From the NCBI GenBank assembly GCA_943370595.1, contig CALRRO020000016.1, positions 62,001-126,000 of the forward strand: DNA of 64,000 nt, given 5' to 3'. The translations under genes and the position numbers were made by a program. Source of the stretch: Piscinibacter sp943370595 (GTDB lineage Bacteria; Pseudomonadota; Gammaproteobacteria; Burkholderiales; Burkholderiaceae_C). Below are positions 16,200 to 25,476 of this stretch, piece by piece; position 1 is the first letter of the stretch, and every line of letters begins with the position of its first letter. The notes below the pieces were generated by a model. It saw only the letters and a list, made by a program, of their open reading frames with translations. It had not been told where the DNA came from and searched no databases.

Positions 16200-16640
16200 A
16201 TGTCATCTTCTCTCCCACCCCATCGCACCCGCCGCGCGCGCGGCTTCACGCTGATCGAGCTGATGGTGGTGCTGGTGATCATCGGCGTGCTGGCGGCGCT
16301 GATCGTGCCCAATGTGCTCGACCGCGCCGACGACGCGCGGGTGACCGCCGCCCGCACCGACGTCAACAACCTGATGCAGGCGCTCAAGCTCTACCGCCTG
16401 GACAACCAGCGCTACCCGAGCGGCGAGCAGGGCCTGCTGGCGCTGGTCGTCAAGCCGACCGCCGGCGCCATCCCGCCGAACTGGAAACCCTACCTCGAGA
16501 AGCTGCCCAACGACCCCTGGGGCCGGCCGTACCAGTACGCCAACCCGGGCCTGAAGGGCGAGATCGACGTCTTCAGCTTCGGCGCCGACGGCGCGCTCGG
16601 CGGCGAGGGCAAGGACGCCGAGGTCGGCTCCTGGCAATGA
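16200..16640 (+). CDS. gspG: Type II secretion major pseudopilin GspG
   Basis: Major pseudopilin of 146 residues and first gene of the rightward secretion operon. The prepilin leader ends RRARG and is cleaved before FTLIELMVVLVIIGVLAAL, with Glu at +5 of the mature protein. The C-terminal domain has the GspG landmarks YRLDNQRYPSGEQGL, NDPWGRPYQY and FGADG, the last part of the calcium-binding loop. The first ATG encodes MSSSLPPHRT. A TATGAT hexamer at 16146 could be its -10 box, but no good -35 partner was found. Confidence 0.95.
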   Translation: MSSSLPPHRTRRARGFTLIELMVVLVIIGVLAALIVPNVLDRADDARVTAARTDVNNLMQALKLYRLDNQRYPSGEQGLLALVVKPTAGAIPPNWKPYLEKLPNDPWGRPYQYANPGLKGEIDVFSFGADGALGGEGKDAEVGSWQ

Positions 16641-16653
16641 ACCCGGAGCCCTC

Positions 16654-17118
16654 GTGCGACCCCGCGCGACATTCCGCCAGGCCGGCTTCACGCTGATCGA
16701 GCTGCTGGTCGTCATCACCCTGATCGCGATCGCCAGCAGCGTCATCTCGCTGGCGCTTCGTGATCCGGCGGCGACACGCCTCGAGCAGGAGGCGGCGCGG
16801 CTGGCCGCCCTGCTTGAATCGGCGCGCGCCGAGGCGCGCGCTTCCGGGCTCGCGGCGCGCTGGGAACCGCGTGCCGAACAGGTCGATACGCCCGGCTTCC
16901 GCTTCATCGGCCTGCCCGACAGTCCCGACCGGCCTTCGCGCTGGCTGGGCGAAGGTGTCAGCGCCGAAGTGGTCGGCGCGCGCGCGGTGGTGCTCGGTCC
17001 GGAGCCCTTGATCGGCCGCCAGCGCATCGTGCTGCGCCTGGACGCGCAGCGCCTGGTGCTGGACACCGACGGCCTCGGCCCGTTCGTGATCAGCCCCGGC
17101 GGCGAGGTCACGCAGTGA
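16654..17118 (+). CDS. gspH: Type II secretion minor pseudopilin GspH
   Basis: Minor pseudopilin of 154 residues starting with GTG. The leader RPRATFRQAG is followed by FTLIELLVVITLIAIAS, the prepilin N-methylation site and transmembrane helix. The body has GspH-like features: a helix with LAALLESARAEARASG, then beta strands ending VLDTDGLGPFVISPGG. In this family GspH sits just below the GspI-J-K tip of the pseudopilus. It follows gspG by 13 bases, and its stop overlaps the gspI start (TGATG). Confidence 0.9.
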   Translation: MRPRATFRQAGFTLIELLVVITLIAIASSVISLALRDPAATRLEQEAARLAALLESARAEARASGLAARWEPRAEQVDTPGFRFIGLPDSPDRPSRWLGEGVSAEVVGARAVVLGPEPLIGRQRIVLRLDAQRLVLDTDGLGPFVISPGGEVTQ

Positions 17119-17483
17119 TGCGCCGCGCCGGCTCGCGCGGCTTCACGCTGATCGAGGTGCTGGTCGGCGTGGCGATCGTCGCGGTCACGCTGGGCGCCGG
17201 TATCAAGGCGGCGGGCGCACTGACGAACAACGCGCAGCGCCTGTCCGACGTCACCGCCGCGCAGTGGTGTGCCGACAACCAGCTCACCGGGCTGCGCCTG
17301 GCCAAGCAGTTCCCGAGCGTGGGCGACGGCGACTTCGCCTGCGAGCAGATGGGCCGCACCTACCGCGGCAAGCTGGTCGTGCGGCCGACGCCGAACCCGA
17401 ACTTCCGCCGCGTCGATGCGCAGATCGCCACCGAAGAAGGCGTGCCGGTGCTGTCGCTGTCGACCATCCTGGGCCGCTACTGA
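17118..17483 (+). CDS. gspI: Type II secretion minor pseudopilin GspI
   Basis: Minor pseudopilin of 121 residues. The leader ends SRG and is followed by FTLIEVLVGVAIVAVTLGAG. The body carries AQWCADNQLTGLRLAKQFPSVG, matching the W-x-A-D-N-Q motif conserved in GspI. It nucleates the pseudopilus tip with GspJ and GspK. An in-frame GTG one codon upstream could also start translation; the ATG that overlaps the gspH stop was preferred. Confidence 0.92.
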   Translation: MRRAGSRGFTLIEVLVGVAIVAVTLGAGIKAAGALTNNAQRLSDVTAAQWCADNQLTGLRLAKQFPSVGDGDFACEQMGRTYRGKLVVRPTPNPNFRRVDAQIATEEGVPVLSLSTILGRY

Positions 17484-17484
17484 C

Positions 17485-18126
17485 ATGACGACCCGGCGGA
17501 CCCGTGGCTTCACCCTCGTCGAGGTGCTCGTCGCGCTGATGATCCTGTCGATCATGGCGGCGATGGCCTGGCAGGGCGTCGACGGCATCGTGCGCACCCG
17601 CGACGCCAGCCAGCGCCTGCTCGAGCAGACGCTGCGCCTGAACACCGTGCTGGCGCAATGGCAGACCGACCTCGCCGCGGTGCAGGACACCGGCGCCGTG
17701 CCGCCGCTGGTGTTCGATGGCGCCACGCTGCGCATGACCCGCAGCGCACCCGACGGCGTGCAGGTGGTGGCCTGGTCGCTGCGCCCCGAGGCTGGCAACA
17801 ACGCCTGGCTGCGCTGGGCGGGGCCGGCGGTCACCGGCAGCGCCGCACTGCAGGACAGCTGGTTCGCCAGCCAGCAACTGCAGGGCGGCGAGCCCGGCCA
17901 GCTGCGCGCGCTCGAAGGCGTGTCGCAGTGGCAGGTGTACTTCTTCCAGGGCAACTCGTGGAGCAACGCGCAGTCGACCGGCAACGTGGTGGCCCCACCG
18001 CCCGGCGCAGCCAGCGGCGCGGCACCGCGCCAGGCCCTGCCCTCGGGCGTGCGCGTGGTGCTGAGCTTCGCCGAAGGCAGCGGCATGAACGGCACGCTGA
18101 CGCGCGACGCGCTGCTCGGCCCATGA
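17485..18126 (+). CDS. gspJ: Type II secretion minor pseudopilin GspJ
   Basis: Minor pseudopilin of 213 residues. The leader TTRRTRG is followed by FTLVEVLVALMILSIMAAMAW. The QWQTDLAAVQ helix and the later WQVYFFQGNSWS strand fit GspJ. A Pro/Ala/Gly-rich linker (about 165-185) precedes the last strand. The stop overlaps the gspK start (ATGA), supporting co-translation of tip components. It starts two bases after the gspI stop. Confidence 0.92.
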   Translation: MTTRRTRGFTLVEVLVALMILSIMAAMAWQGVDGIVRTRDASQRLLEQTLRLNTVLAQWQTDLAAVQDTGAVPPLVFDGATLRMTRSAPDGVQVVAWSLRPEAGNNAWLRWAGPAVTGSAALQDSWFASQQLQGGEPGQLRALEGVSQWQVYFFQGNSWSNAQSTGNVVAPPPGAASGAAPRQALPSGVRVVLSFAEGSGMNGTLTRDALLGP

Positions 18127-19082
18127 AGCGCCGATCGCGCCCGATGCACCGCCAGCGCGGCGCCGCGCTGCTCACCGCGCTGATCATCGTCACGCTGGTG
18201 GTCACGCTCGCCGCGGCCATGGTGTGGCAGCAGTGGCGCGCAGTGCAGGTCGAGGCAGCCGAGCGGGCGCGCATGCAGTCGGCCTGGATCCTCAACGGTG
18301 CGCTCGACTGGGCACGGCTGATCCTGCGCGAGGACGCCCGCTCCGGGCGCCCGACCGCGCTGACCGAACCCTGGGCCACGCCGCTGGCGGAAGCGCGGTT
18401 GTCGACCTTCCTGGCCGTCGACAAGGACAACACCGACGACGCGCCCGATGCCTTCCTCTCCGGCGTCATCACCGACGCGCAGGCGCGCTACAACCTGACC
18501 AGCCTGCTCGACGGCAGCGGCAAGGTCGTGGTTGCCGAGCTCGAGGCACTGGAGCGTCTGTGCCAGACAGTCGGCGTGGCCAGCGACGTGGCCACGCGCA
18601 TCGCCACCGGGCTGCGCGACGCCCAGGCGGCCGGGGTGCAGAGCGGCAGCAGCAGCGCGCCGCTGCGCCCGCGCACGCTGGCCCAGCTCAGCTGGCTGGG
18701 CATCGATCCGAGCACGGTGGCCCTGCTCGAACCCTATGTGACGATGCTGCCGGTGCGCTCCGCGGTCAACGTCAACACCACCTCGCGCGAGGTGCTCGCC
18801 GCGGTGGTCAAGGGCCTGGACCTGGCCACCGCCGAGCGGCTGCTGCAGCAGCGCCAGCGCGAGCCGTTCAAGACGCTGGGCGCGGTGGAGGCCCAGGTGC
18901 CCACGCTGGCCCCGCTGAACCCGCAGCAGCTCGCGGTGACGTCGAGCTACTTCGAGGTGCGAGGCAAGCTGCGGCTGGAAGACCGTGTGCTCGAGCAGCG
19001 CTCGCTGGTCGAGCGGCGCGGGCTCGACATGCTGGTCGTCTACCGTGAGCTGGTTTCTTCGCTGGAGGCCTCGCGTCCATGA
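18123..19082 (+). CDS. gspK: Type II secretion minor pseudopilin GspK
   Basis: Largest minor pseudopilin (319 residues), capping the pseudopilus tip. The leader ends MHRQRG and is followed by AALLTALIIVTLVVTLAAAMVW. As is normal for GspK, the +5 Glu is absent, which lets it occupy the tip. The alpha domain and calcium-site landmarks DAQARYNLTSLL, VNVNTTSREVLAAVV and ARGL-like repeats are present. 128 bases separate it from gspL, the largest gap inside the cluster. A TACAAT hexamer at 19179 in that gap may be a -10 box for the second half, without a clear -35. Confidence 0.92.
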   Translation: MKRRSRPMHRQRGAALLTALIIVTLVVTLAAAMVWQQWRAVQVEAAERARMQSAWILNGALDWARLILREDARSGRPTALTEPWATPLAEARLSTFLAVDKDNTDDAPDAFLSGVITDAQARYNLTSLLDGSGKVVVAELEALERLCQTVGVASDVATRIATGLRDAQAAGVQSGSSSAPLRPRTLAQLSWLGIDPSTVALLEPYVTMLPVRSAVNVNTTSREVLAAVVKGLDLATAERLLQQRQREPFKTLGAVEAQVPTLAPLNPQQLAVTSSYFEVRGKLRLEDRVLEQRSLVERRGLDMLVVYRELVSSLEASRP

Positions 19083-19210
19083 CGCCGGGTCCGGCCCGAT
19101 GGTGCGACGGGTCTGCCGCGCGCTACAACCCAATGTCCTAAGTCGTTGATTTGTGAAGGTTTGTAGAGACCACGACCCTACAATGACCAGAGCCTCGTGA
19201 CGCGCACGCC

Positions 19211-20479
19211 ATGTCCATCCTCGTCGTCCAGATTCCCGAACGCCAGCGCCTGAGCGCGCGCGGCGGACTTGCGCCCGACGGCGCCGCTTCCGGGCCGGCG
19301 ACCGAGTACGCCTACGTGACCAGCCCCGATGCGCTGGTGATGACCGGCCAGGGCGAGGCCGCCGCCGCGCTGCTGCCCAAGGCCGTCACCGTCATCGCGA
19401 TGCTGGCCGACAACGACGTCAGCTGGCACCGCATCACCCTGCCCAAGGCGCCGGCGGCGCGGCTGCGTGCGGCGCTGGTCGGCGTGCTCGAGGAGTCGCT
19501 GCTCGCCGATGCCGACGACGTGCACCTGGCCGTCGCCCCCGGCGCCACGGCGGGGCAGCCGACCTGGGTCGCCGCCGTCGACCGCCGCTGGCTGAAGGCC
19601 GAACTCGCCGCTCTGGAGAAGGCCGACGTCTTCGTCGACCGCATCGTGCCGTCGTCATGGCCCGACGACCCGCCCAGCGGGCATTTCGCGGAAACACGGA
19701 TCACGCCCCTTGGCCCCGAGCAGGGCGTGCTGCTCCACTGGGCCCATGCCGACGGCGTGGCCAGCATCCGGTTGCAGGGCGGCCTGTCGCGCGCGCTGGT
19801 CCCGCGCCCTGCGCCGCCGGGCACGCGCTGGAGCGCGACGCCGGGCGCCGCCAGTTCGGCCGAGCAGTGGCTGGGCATGCCAGTCAACGTGATGTCGCGG
19901 CCCGAGCGGGCGCTGCAGTCGGCGCGCAGCCTCTGGGACCTGCGCCAGTTCGACCTCGCCCAGCGCACCCGCGGCGCACGTGCGCTGCGCGACGGCCTGC
20001 GCAAGTTCGCCAGCCCGCAGTGGCGCCCGGTGCGCTGGGGCCTGGCAGCGCTGGTGGTCGCGCAGATCGCCGGCCTGAACCTGTGGGCCTGGCATCAGCG
20101 CGGCACCGTCGAGGCGCGCCAGCAGGCGATCCGCGGCGCCGTGCGTGCCGCCTTCCCGCGCGTCAGCGATCTTGACCTGCAGCGCGATGCCGCTGCCGTG
20201 ATGCAGCGCGAGGTGCAGACCCTGCGCACCGTCGCCGGCAAGGCCGGTGACACCGACTTCGAGCCGATGCTGATGGCTGCGGCATCCGCCTGGCCGCCTG
20301 ACCGTCCGCCGGTCGAGACACTGCGCTACGAGCCCGGCAGGCTGACCCTGGCAGCCACCGGCTGGAGCGAGCCGCAGATCGCGCAGTTCAAGAGCCTGCT
20401 GCAGCCGGCCGGCTGGCAGGTGGAAGCCAACGGCACGCAGATCGTGCTGTCGCGTGCCCGCCCAGGAGCCCGCTCATGA
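19211..20479 (+). CDS. gspL: Type II secretion inner-membrane platform protein GspL
   Basis: Bitopic platform protein of 422 residues. The N-terminal cytoplasmic actin-like domain recruits the GspE ATPase; a single membrane segment near residues 276-298 (RWGLAALVVAQIAGLNLWAW) leads to a small periplasmic ferredoxin-like domain that pairs with GspM. Landmarks include the short ILVVQIPER start strand, LADNDVSWHRITLPKAPAARLRAAL and FDLAQRTRGA just before the membrane. The stop overlaps the gspM start by ATGA. Confidence 0.88.
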   Translation: MSILVVQIPERQRLSARGGLAPDGAASGPATEYAYVTSPDALVMTGQGEAAAALLPKAVTVIAMLADNDVSWHRITLPKAPAARLRAALVGVLEESLLADADDVHLAVAPGATAGQPTWVAAVDRRWLKAELAALEKADVFVDRIVPSSWPDDPPSGHFAETRITPLGPEQGVLLHWAHADGVASIRLQGGLSRALVPRPAPPGTRWSATPGAASSAEQWLGMPVNVMSRPERALQSARSLWDLRQFDLAQRTRGARALRDGLRKFASPQWRPVRWGLAALVVAQIAGLNLWAWHQRGTVEARQQAIRGAVRAAFPRVSDLDLQRDAAAVMQREVQTLRTVAGKAGDTDFEPMLMAAASAWPPDRPPVETLRYEPGRLTLAATGWSEPQIAQFKSLLQPAGWQVEANGTQIVLSRARPGARS

Positions 20480-20997
20480 ACGACAAGGCGATGGCCCTGC
20501 CCGCCAACCTCGTGCAGGCGCGCCGGCAGGCACAGACCTTCTGGCGCAGCCGCGCGCCGCGCGAGCGCCTCGCGCTCGGTGCCGCTGCGGGTGTGCTCGG
20601 CTTCTTCGTCGTCTGGCTGCTGTTCGTGCAACCGGCCTGGCGCACGCTGCGCGAGACGCCGGCGCAGCTCGACGCGCTCGACGCACAGCTGCAGCAGATG
20701 CAGCGCCTGGCCGCCGAGAGCCAGGGCCTGCGCGGTGTCGCCGCGGTGACGCAGGTGCAGGCCGCGGCCGCATTGAAGTCGGCCACCGACCGCCTCGGCG
20801 ACAAGGGCCGGTTGTCGCTGCAGGGCGACCGCGCGTCGCTGACGCTCAACGGCGTGTCGCCCGAAGCCTTGCGCGGCTGGCTGCTCGAGGCACGCAGCGC
20901 GGCGCGTGTGCGGCCGGTGGAGGCGCAACTCAGCCGCGGGCCGCAGGGCTTCAGCGGCACGCTGGTCGTCTCGCTCAGCACCGGAGCCACCCCATGA
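20476..20997 (+). CDS. gspM: Type II secretion inner-membrane platform protein GspM
   Basis: Bitopic protein of 173 residues. A cytoplasmic N-terminus with RAPRERLALGA leads to one membrane segment (about 36-55) and a periplasmic ferredoxin-like fold after a short coiled coil (QLDALDAQLQQMQRLAAES). It stabilises GspL in the inner-membrane platform. It overlaps gspL and gspN by ATGA on both sides, so the L-M-N-D block is tightly coupled. Confidence 0.88.
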   Translation: MNDKAMALPANLVQARRQAQTFWRSRAPRERLALGAAAGVLGFFVVWLLFVQPAWRTLRETPAQLDALDAQLQQMQRLAAESQGLRGVAAVTQVQAAAALKSATDRLGDKGRLSLQGDRASLTLNGVSPEALRGWLLEARSAARVRPVEAQLSRGPQGFSGTLVVSLSTGATP

Positions 20998-21878
20998 TTC
21001 GCCGCCGCAAGGGCCCGCGCTGGGCCGCCACCGCCTCGGCCACCGGCTGGGGCGAATCGACCTTCGCCGAGATCGCCTGGGACAAGTCGCGCGGTGCCAC
21101 CACCCGCTGGGCGGTGTTCGGCATCGTCGTCGGCGTGCTGGTCGGCGTCATCGTCTTCGCGCCGGCGGCCTGGCTGGCACGCGCCATCGCCTCGGCCACC
21201 AACGAGCACCTGCTGCTGGCCGACGCCCGCGGCACGGTGTGGTCGGGCAGTGCGGTCGTGGTGCTGACCGGCGGCCCGGGCAGCCGCGACGCCAGCGCCC
21301 TGCCCGGCCGGCTCGACTGGACGGTCGGCCTCAAGGGCCTGGGCCTGGAACTGCGCGCCCGCCATGCCTGCTGCCTCAACGGCCCGGCATCGATCATCGT
21401 GCGGCCCGGGCTCGGCCGGGTGTCGGTTGCGCTGGGGCCCAACCCCGACTGGATCGGCCAGTGGCCGACGGCCTGGCTGGGCGGCCTGGGCACCCCCTGG
21501 AACACAATGCAGATGGGCGGCAGCCTGCGACTGTCCTCGCCCGGCCTCAGCGTGGAGTCGGTGCAGGGCCGTTGGCGCCTGACCGGCCGCGCCGATGTCG
21601 ACCTGCTCGACGTCTCCTCGCGCCTGTCCACGCTCGACTCGCTGGGCAGCTACCGCTTCACCGTCTCGGCCGATCCGGCCGGCACCGGCGCGTCGCAGCT
21701 GATGCTGTCCACGCAGCAGGGCGCGCTGCAACTGTCGGGCAACGGCAGCCTGGGGCCGACCGGCGTGCGCTTCCGCGGCGAGGCGCAGGCGGCGCCCGGC
21801 CAGGAAGCGCCGCTGACCAACCTGCTGAACATCATCGGGCGGCGCGATGGCGCCCGGTCCGTCATTTCGATCGGATGA
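20994..21878 (+). CDS. gspN: Type II secretion system protein GspN
   Basis: GspN-family protein of 294 residues. An N-terminal cytoplasmic stretch is followed by a membrane segment (about 39-62, WAVFGIVVGVLVGVIVFAPA) and a periplasmic region with repeated beta strands (GTVWSGSAVVVLTGG, LDWTVGL, GSLRLSSPGLSVESVQGRW). GspN is present in only part of known type II systems and its role is poorly defined; by context it belongs to the envelope-spanning apparatus. It overlaps gspM and gspD by ATGA. Confidence 0.85.
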   Translation: MIRRRKGPRWAATASATGWGESTFAEIAWDKSRGATTRWAVFGIVVGVLVGVIVFAPAAWLARAIASATNEHLLLADARGTVWSGSAVVVLTGGPGSRDASALPGRLDWTVGLKGLGLELRARHACCLNGPASIIVRPGLGRVSVALGPNPDWIGQWPTAWLGGLGTPWNTMQMGGSLRLSSPGLSVESVQGRWRLTGRADVDLLDVSSRLSTLDSLGSYRFTVSADPAGTGASQLMLSTQQGALQLSGNGSLGPTGVRFRGEAQAAPGQEAPLTNLLNIIGRRDGARSVISIG

Positions 21879-24040
21879 CCATGAAGCCTTCCCTGCCCTC
21901 GGGCTCCTTCTCGCGCCGCTGGCCGGCGACGCTGGCCGCGACGATGCTCGGTGCAGCGATCGTGCCGCCGCCCGGCGCCTTCGCGCAGACCGCGCCCGCC
22001 GCCAAGGCGCAGCCGCAGGCCAAGGGCCGCTTCGTCGGCGGCGAGCCGGTGACGCTGAACTTCGTCAATGCCGACATCGAAGCCGTCTCGCGTGCGATGG
22101 GTGCGATCCTGAAGCAGCAATTCGTCGTCGACCCGCGCGTCAAGGGCCAGATCACGCTGTTCAGCGAGCAGCCGATCACGCCGCGCGAGGCCTACCTGAA
22201 CTACCTGGCCGCGCTGCGCGGGCTGGGCTTCACCGTGGTGGAAGTGGGCGGCCTGTTCAAGGTCGTGCCCGAGGCCGACGCGAAGCTGCAGACCGGCACG
22301 GTGGTGGTCGGCGAGACGGGCCGCCGCGGCGACCAGATCCTGACGCAGGTGTTCAAGCTCAACCACGAGAACGCCAACAACCTGGTGCCGGTGCTGCGCC
22401 CGCTGATCAGCCCGAACAACACGATCAACGCCAACCCGGGCAACAACTCGCTGGTCATCACCGACTACGCCGACAACCTGCAGCGCATCGGCAAGATCAT
22501 CGCGGCGATGGACACGCCGGCCGCCGGCGAGGTGGAAGTGATCGCGCTGCGTCACGCGGTGGCGGCCGACCTGGCGCCGATCGTCCAGCGCCTGGCCGAC
22601 GCCGGTGGCGGAACGGCCGCCGTGCCGGGCGCCCCGGCCGGTGGCGCGACCAGTTCCGTCATCGCCGACTCGCGCAACAACAGCCTGCTGGTGAAGGCTG
22701 GCAGCCCGGCGCGCATGGCCAGCATCCGCTCGCTGGTCGAGCGGCTCGACCAGCCGCCGCAGGGCTCGGCCGCGGCCGGCAACATCTGGGTGGTGCACCT
22801 GCGCAATGCCGACGCGACCAAGCTCGCCCAGGTGCTGCGCGCCGCCTTCGCCGGCGGTTCGGGCGGCGGCGGATCGACCAGCACCAGTTCGCCGCTGACG
22901 GCCACCCCGGCCACGCAACCGGCGGTCACCGCCGGCGGTGCCTCACCGCAGGCCACCACGCCGGTCGGCGCCAGCGCCGGCCCGTCCACCGGCGGCTTCA
23001 TCCAGGCCGACCCGTCGACCAACTCGCTGATCATCACCGCCGCCGAGCCGCTGTACCGCCAGGTGCGCGCGATGATCGAGCAGCTCGACTCGCGCCGCGC
23101 GCAGGTCTACATCGAGAGCATGATCGTCGAGGTGTCGGGCGACAACGCCGCCGACTTCGGCCTGCAGTGGCAGGGTCTGCTGGGCAACAGCGGCGACAAG
23201 TACGGCCTGGCGGCCGGCACCAACCTGGCCATCGGCGGGCCGAGCATCATCGCGCTGTCGCAGACCGCCGCCGGCTCGGGCACCACGCTCCCGGGCGAGG
23301 GCATCAACATCGCGCTGATCAAGAACTACGGCGGCACCTACGCGCTGGCCGCGCTGGCCCGTGCGCTGCAGACGCAGGCCAACACCAACATCGTCTCGAC
23401 CCCGAACCTGATCACGCTGGACAACGAGGAAGCGAAGATCGTCGTCGGCGAGAACGTGCCCTTCATCACCGGCCAGTTCACCAACACCGGCACGGCAACG
23501 ACCAGCCCGTTCCAGACCATCGAGCGCAAGGACGTCGGCATCACGCTGCGCATCAAGCCGCAGATCGGCGAAGGCGGCACGGTGCGCATGACGATCTACC
23601 AGGAGCAGTCGGCCGTGAAGGCAACGACGGCCGCCGGCACCAGCAACGCCGGCCCGTCGACGACCAAGCGCTCGATCGAGTCGACCGTGGTGGTCGACGA
23701 CGGCGCGATCCTGGTGCTCGGCGGCCTGATCAGCGAGACCTACACCGACACCAAGGCGCAGGTGCCGCTGCTCGGCGACATCCCGTTCATCGGCGCGCTG
23801 TTCCGCAGCGAGAAGCGCGAGAAGGCCCGCAGCAACCTGATGGTGTTCCTGAAGCCGACGATCATGCGCGACGGCGAGGCCGCCTCGAAGCTCTCGCTGG
23901 ACCGCTACGACATCATCCGCGCCCGGCAGGAGGCGGCGCAGCCGGTCTCCAACCCGCTGCTGCCGCTGAAGGATGCGCCGGTCGTGCCGGCGCTGGCCAT
24001 GCCCCCGGCGCCGGTGCCGGCCTCGGCACCGACGCGCTAG
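21875..24040 (+). CDS. gspD: Type II secretion outer-membrane secretin GspD
   Basis: Secretin of 721 residues forming the outer-membrane channel. The signal peptide ends PGAFA near residue 36. The N0 domain (VTLNFVNADIEAVSRAMG) and three N1-N3 repeats follow. The last is split by a Gly/Ser/Thr-rich insertion of about 60 residues (GGSGGGGSTS and neighbours), a variable site in the family. The C-domain has ANTNIVSTPNLITLDN, VGENVPFITG, VPLLGDIPFIGALFRS and LMVFLKPTI, all secretin hallmarks. The Ala/Pro-rich C-terminus shows no obvious pilotin-binding S-domain. A second in-frame ATG lies two codons downstream of the chosen start. Confidence 0.95.
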   Translation: MTMKPSLPSGSFSRRWPATLAATMLGAAIVPPPGAFAQTAPAAKAQPQAKGRFVGGEPVTLNFVNADIEAVSRAMGAILKQQFVVDPRVKGQITLFSEQPITPREAYLNYLAALRGLGFTVVEVGGLFKVVPEADAKLQTGTVVVGETGRRGDQILTQVFKLNHENANNLVPVLRPLISPNNTINANPGNNSLVITDYADNLQRIGKIIAAMDTPAAGEVEVIALRHAVAADLAPIVQRLADAGGGTAAVPGAPAGGATSSVIADSRNNSLLVKAGSPARMASIRSLVERLDQPPQGSAAAGNIWVVHLRNADATKLAQVLRAAFAGGSGGGGSTSTSSPLTATPATQPAVTAGGASPQATTPVGASAGPSTGGFIQADPSTNSLIITAAEPLYRQVRAMIEQLDSRRAQVYIESMIVEVSGDNAADFGLQWQGLLGNSGDKYGLAAGTNLAIGGPSIIALSQTAAGSGTTLPGEGINIALIKNYGGTYALAALARALQTQANTNIVSTPNLITLDNEEAKIVVGENVPFITGQFTNTGTATTSPFQTIERKDVGITLRIKPQIGEGGTVRMTIYQEQSAVKATTAAGTSNAGPSTTKRSIESTVVVDDGAILVLGGLISETYTDTKAQVPLLGDIPFIGALFRSEKREKARSNLMVFLKPTIMRDGEAASKLSLDRYDIIRARQEAAQPVSNPLLPLKDAPVVPALAMPPAPVPASAPTR

Positions 24041-24050
24041 GAGCATCACG

Positions 24051-25472
24051 ATGGGCGCGCGACACCCCCTGCCCTACGCCTTCGCGAAGGCCAACACACT
24101 GCTGCTGGAAGACGACGGCGAGCGCCTCGTGCTGTGGGCGCCGGAGTCGGTGCCGATGACGGCGCTGTCCGAGGTGCTGCGCGTCTACGACGTCGACGCG
24201 CTCGAGCGCGAAGCCGCGCCCTCGCTGGCCAGCCGCATCGCCGCGGCCTACGCGGGCGGCGAGTCGAGCGCGGCGGCGGTGATCGGCGAGGTCGAGAGCG
24301 AGGTCGATCTGTCGCGCATGATGCAGGATCTCCCGGCGGTGGAAGACCTGCTGGAGGCCGCCAACGACGCGCCGATCATCCGCATGCTCAACGCGCTGCT
24401 GACGCAGGCCGCGAAGGACGGCGCCAGCGACATCCACATCGAGCCCTACGAGCGCAGCAGCGCGGTGCGCTTCCGCGTCGATGGCACGCTGCGCGAGGTG
24501 GTGCAGCCGAACAAGGCGCTGCACGCCGCGCTGATCTCGCGCCTGAAGATCATGGCCGAGCTCGACATCGCCGAAAAGCGCCTGCCGCAGGACGGCCGCA
24601 TCTCGCTGCGCATCGGCGGCCGCGCGGTCGACGTGCGCGTCTCGACGCTGCCCTCGGCGCACGGCGAACGTGCGGTGCTGCGCCTGCTCGACAAGGGCGA
24701 AGCCAAGTTCTCGCTCGAGTCGCTGGGCATGGACGGCGACGTGCTGACCAAGTTCGACCGCCTGATCCAGCAGCCGCACGGCATCGTGCTGGTCACCGGC
24801 CCGACCGGCTCGGGCAAGACGACGACGCTGTATGCGTCGCTCGGCCGTGTCGACACGCAGACGACCAACGTGCTGACGGTGGAAGACCCGGTCGAATACG
24901 AGCTCGCGGGCATCGGCCAGACGCAGGTCAACCCGAAGATCGATCTGACCTTCGCGAAGGCGCTGCGCGCCATCCTGCGCCAGGACCCGGACGTCATCAT
25001 GATCGGCGAGATCCGCGATTTCGAGACTGCGCAGATTGCCATCCAGGCCTCGCTGACCGGCCACCTGGTGCTGGCCACGCTGCACACCAACGATGCGCCC
25101 TCGGCCGTGACACGGCTGACCGACATGGGCGTCGAGCCTTTCCTGCTGTCGAGCTCGCTGCTCGGCGTGCTGGCGCAGCGCCTGGTGCGCAAGCTCTGCC
25201 CGCACTGCAAGCGCGCCGACGAGCGCGGCCGCTACCACCCGGTGGGCTGCAAGGAATGCGGCATGAGCGGCTACAAGGGCCGAACCGGCGTGTACGAGCT
25301 GATGGTCGCCGACGACCGCGTGCGCGCGCTGATCCACAGCCGCGCGGCCGAGAGCCAGCTGTTCGTCGCGGCCGAGGAAGCCGGCCTGCGCTCGATGCGC
25401 GAGGACGGCGAGCGGCTGGTGAACGAAGGTGTCACCTCGGCCGAAGAGGTCATGCGCGTGACCCGCGAGTAG
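24051..25472 (+). CDS. gspE: Type II secretion ATPase GspE
   Basis: Cytoplasmic hexameric ATPase of 473 residues powering pseudopilus assembly. Visible motifs are GASDIHIEPYE at the N2/C-domain boundary, Walker A GPTGSGKTTTLYAS, the Asp box VLTVEDPVEYEL, Walker B DPDVIMIGEIRDFETA and the His box TGHLVLATLHTND. The zinc subdomain is CPHC then CKEC with only 13 residues between the pairs, shorter than in many GspE proteins. The N-terminal domain that binds GspL is also short. It starts 10 bases after gspD, with AGGAG upstream. Confidence 0.95.
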   Translation: MGARHPLPYAFAKANTLLLEDDGERLVLWAPESVPMTALSEVLRVYDVDALEREAAPSLASRIAAAYAGGESSAAAVIGEVESEVDLSRMMQDLPAVEDLLEAANDAPIIRMLNALLTQAAKDGASDIHIEPYERSSAVRFRVDGTLREVVQPNKALHAALISRLKIMAELDIAEKRLPQDGRISLRIGGRAVDVRVSTLPSAHGERAVLRLLDKGEAKFSLESLGMDGDVLTKFDRLIQQPHGIVLVTGPTGSGKTTTLYASLGRVDTQTTNVLTVEDPVEYELAGIGQTQVNPKIDLTFAKALRAILRQDPDVIMIGEIRDFETAQIAIQASLTGHLVLATLHTNDAPSAVTRLTDMGVEPFLLSSSLLGVLAQRLVRKLCPHCKRADERGRYHPVGCKECGMSGYKGRTGVYELMVADDRVRALIHSRAAESQLFVAAEEAGLRSMREDGERLVNEGVTSAEEVMRVTRE

Positions 25473-25476
25473 CCCT

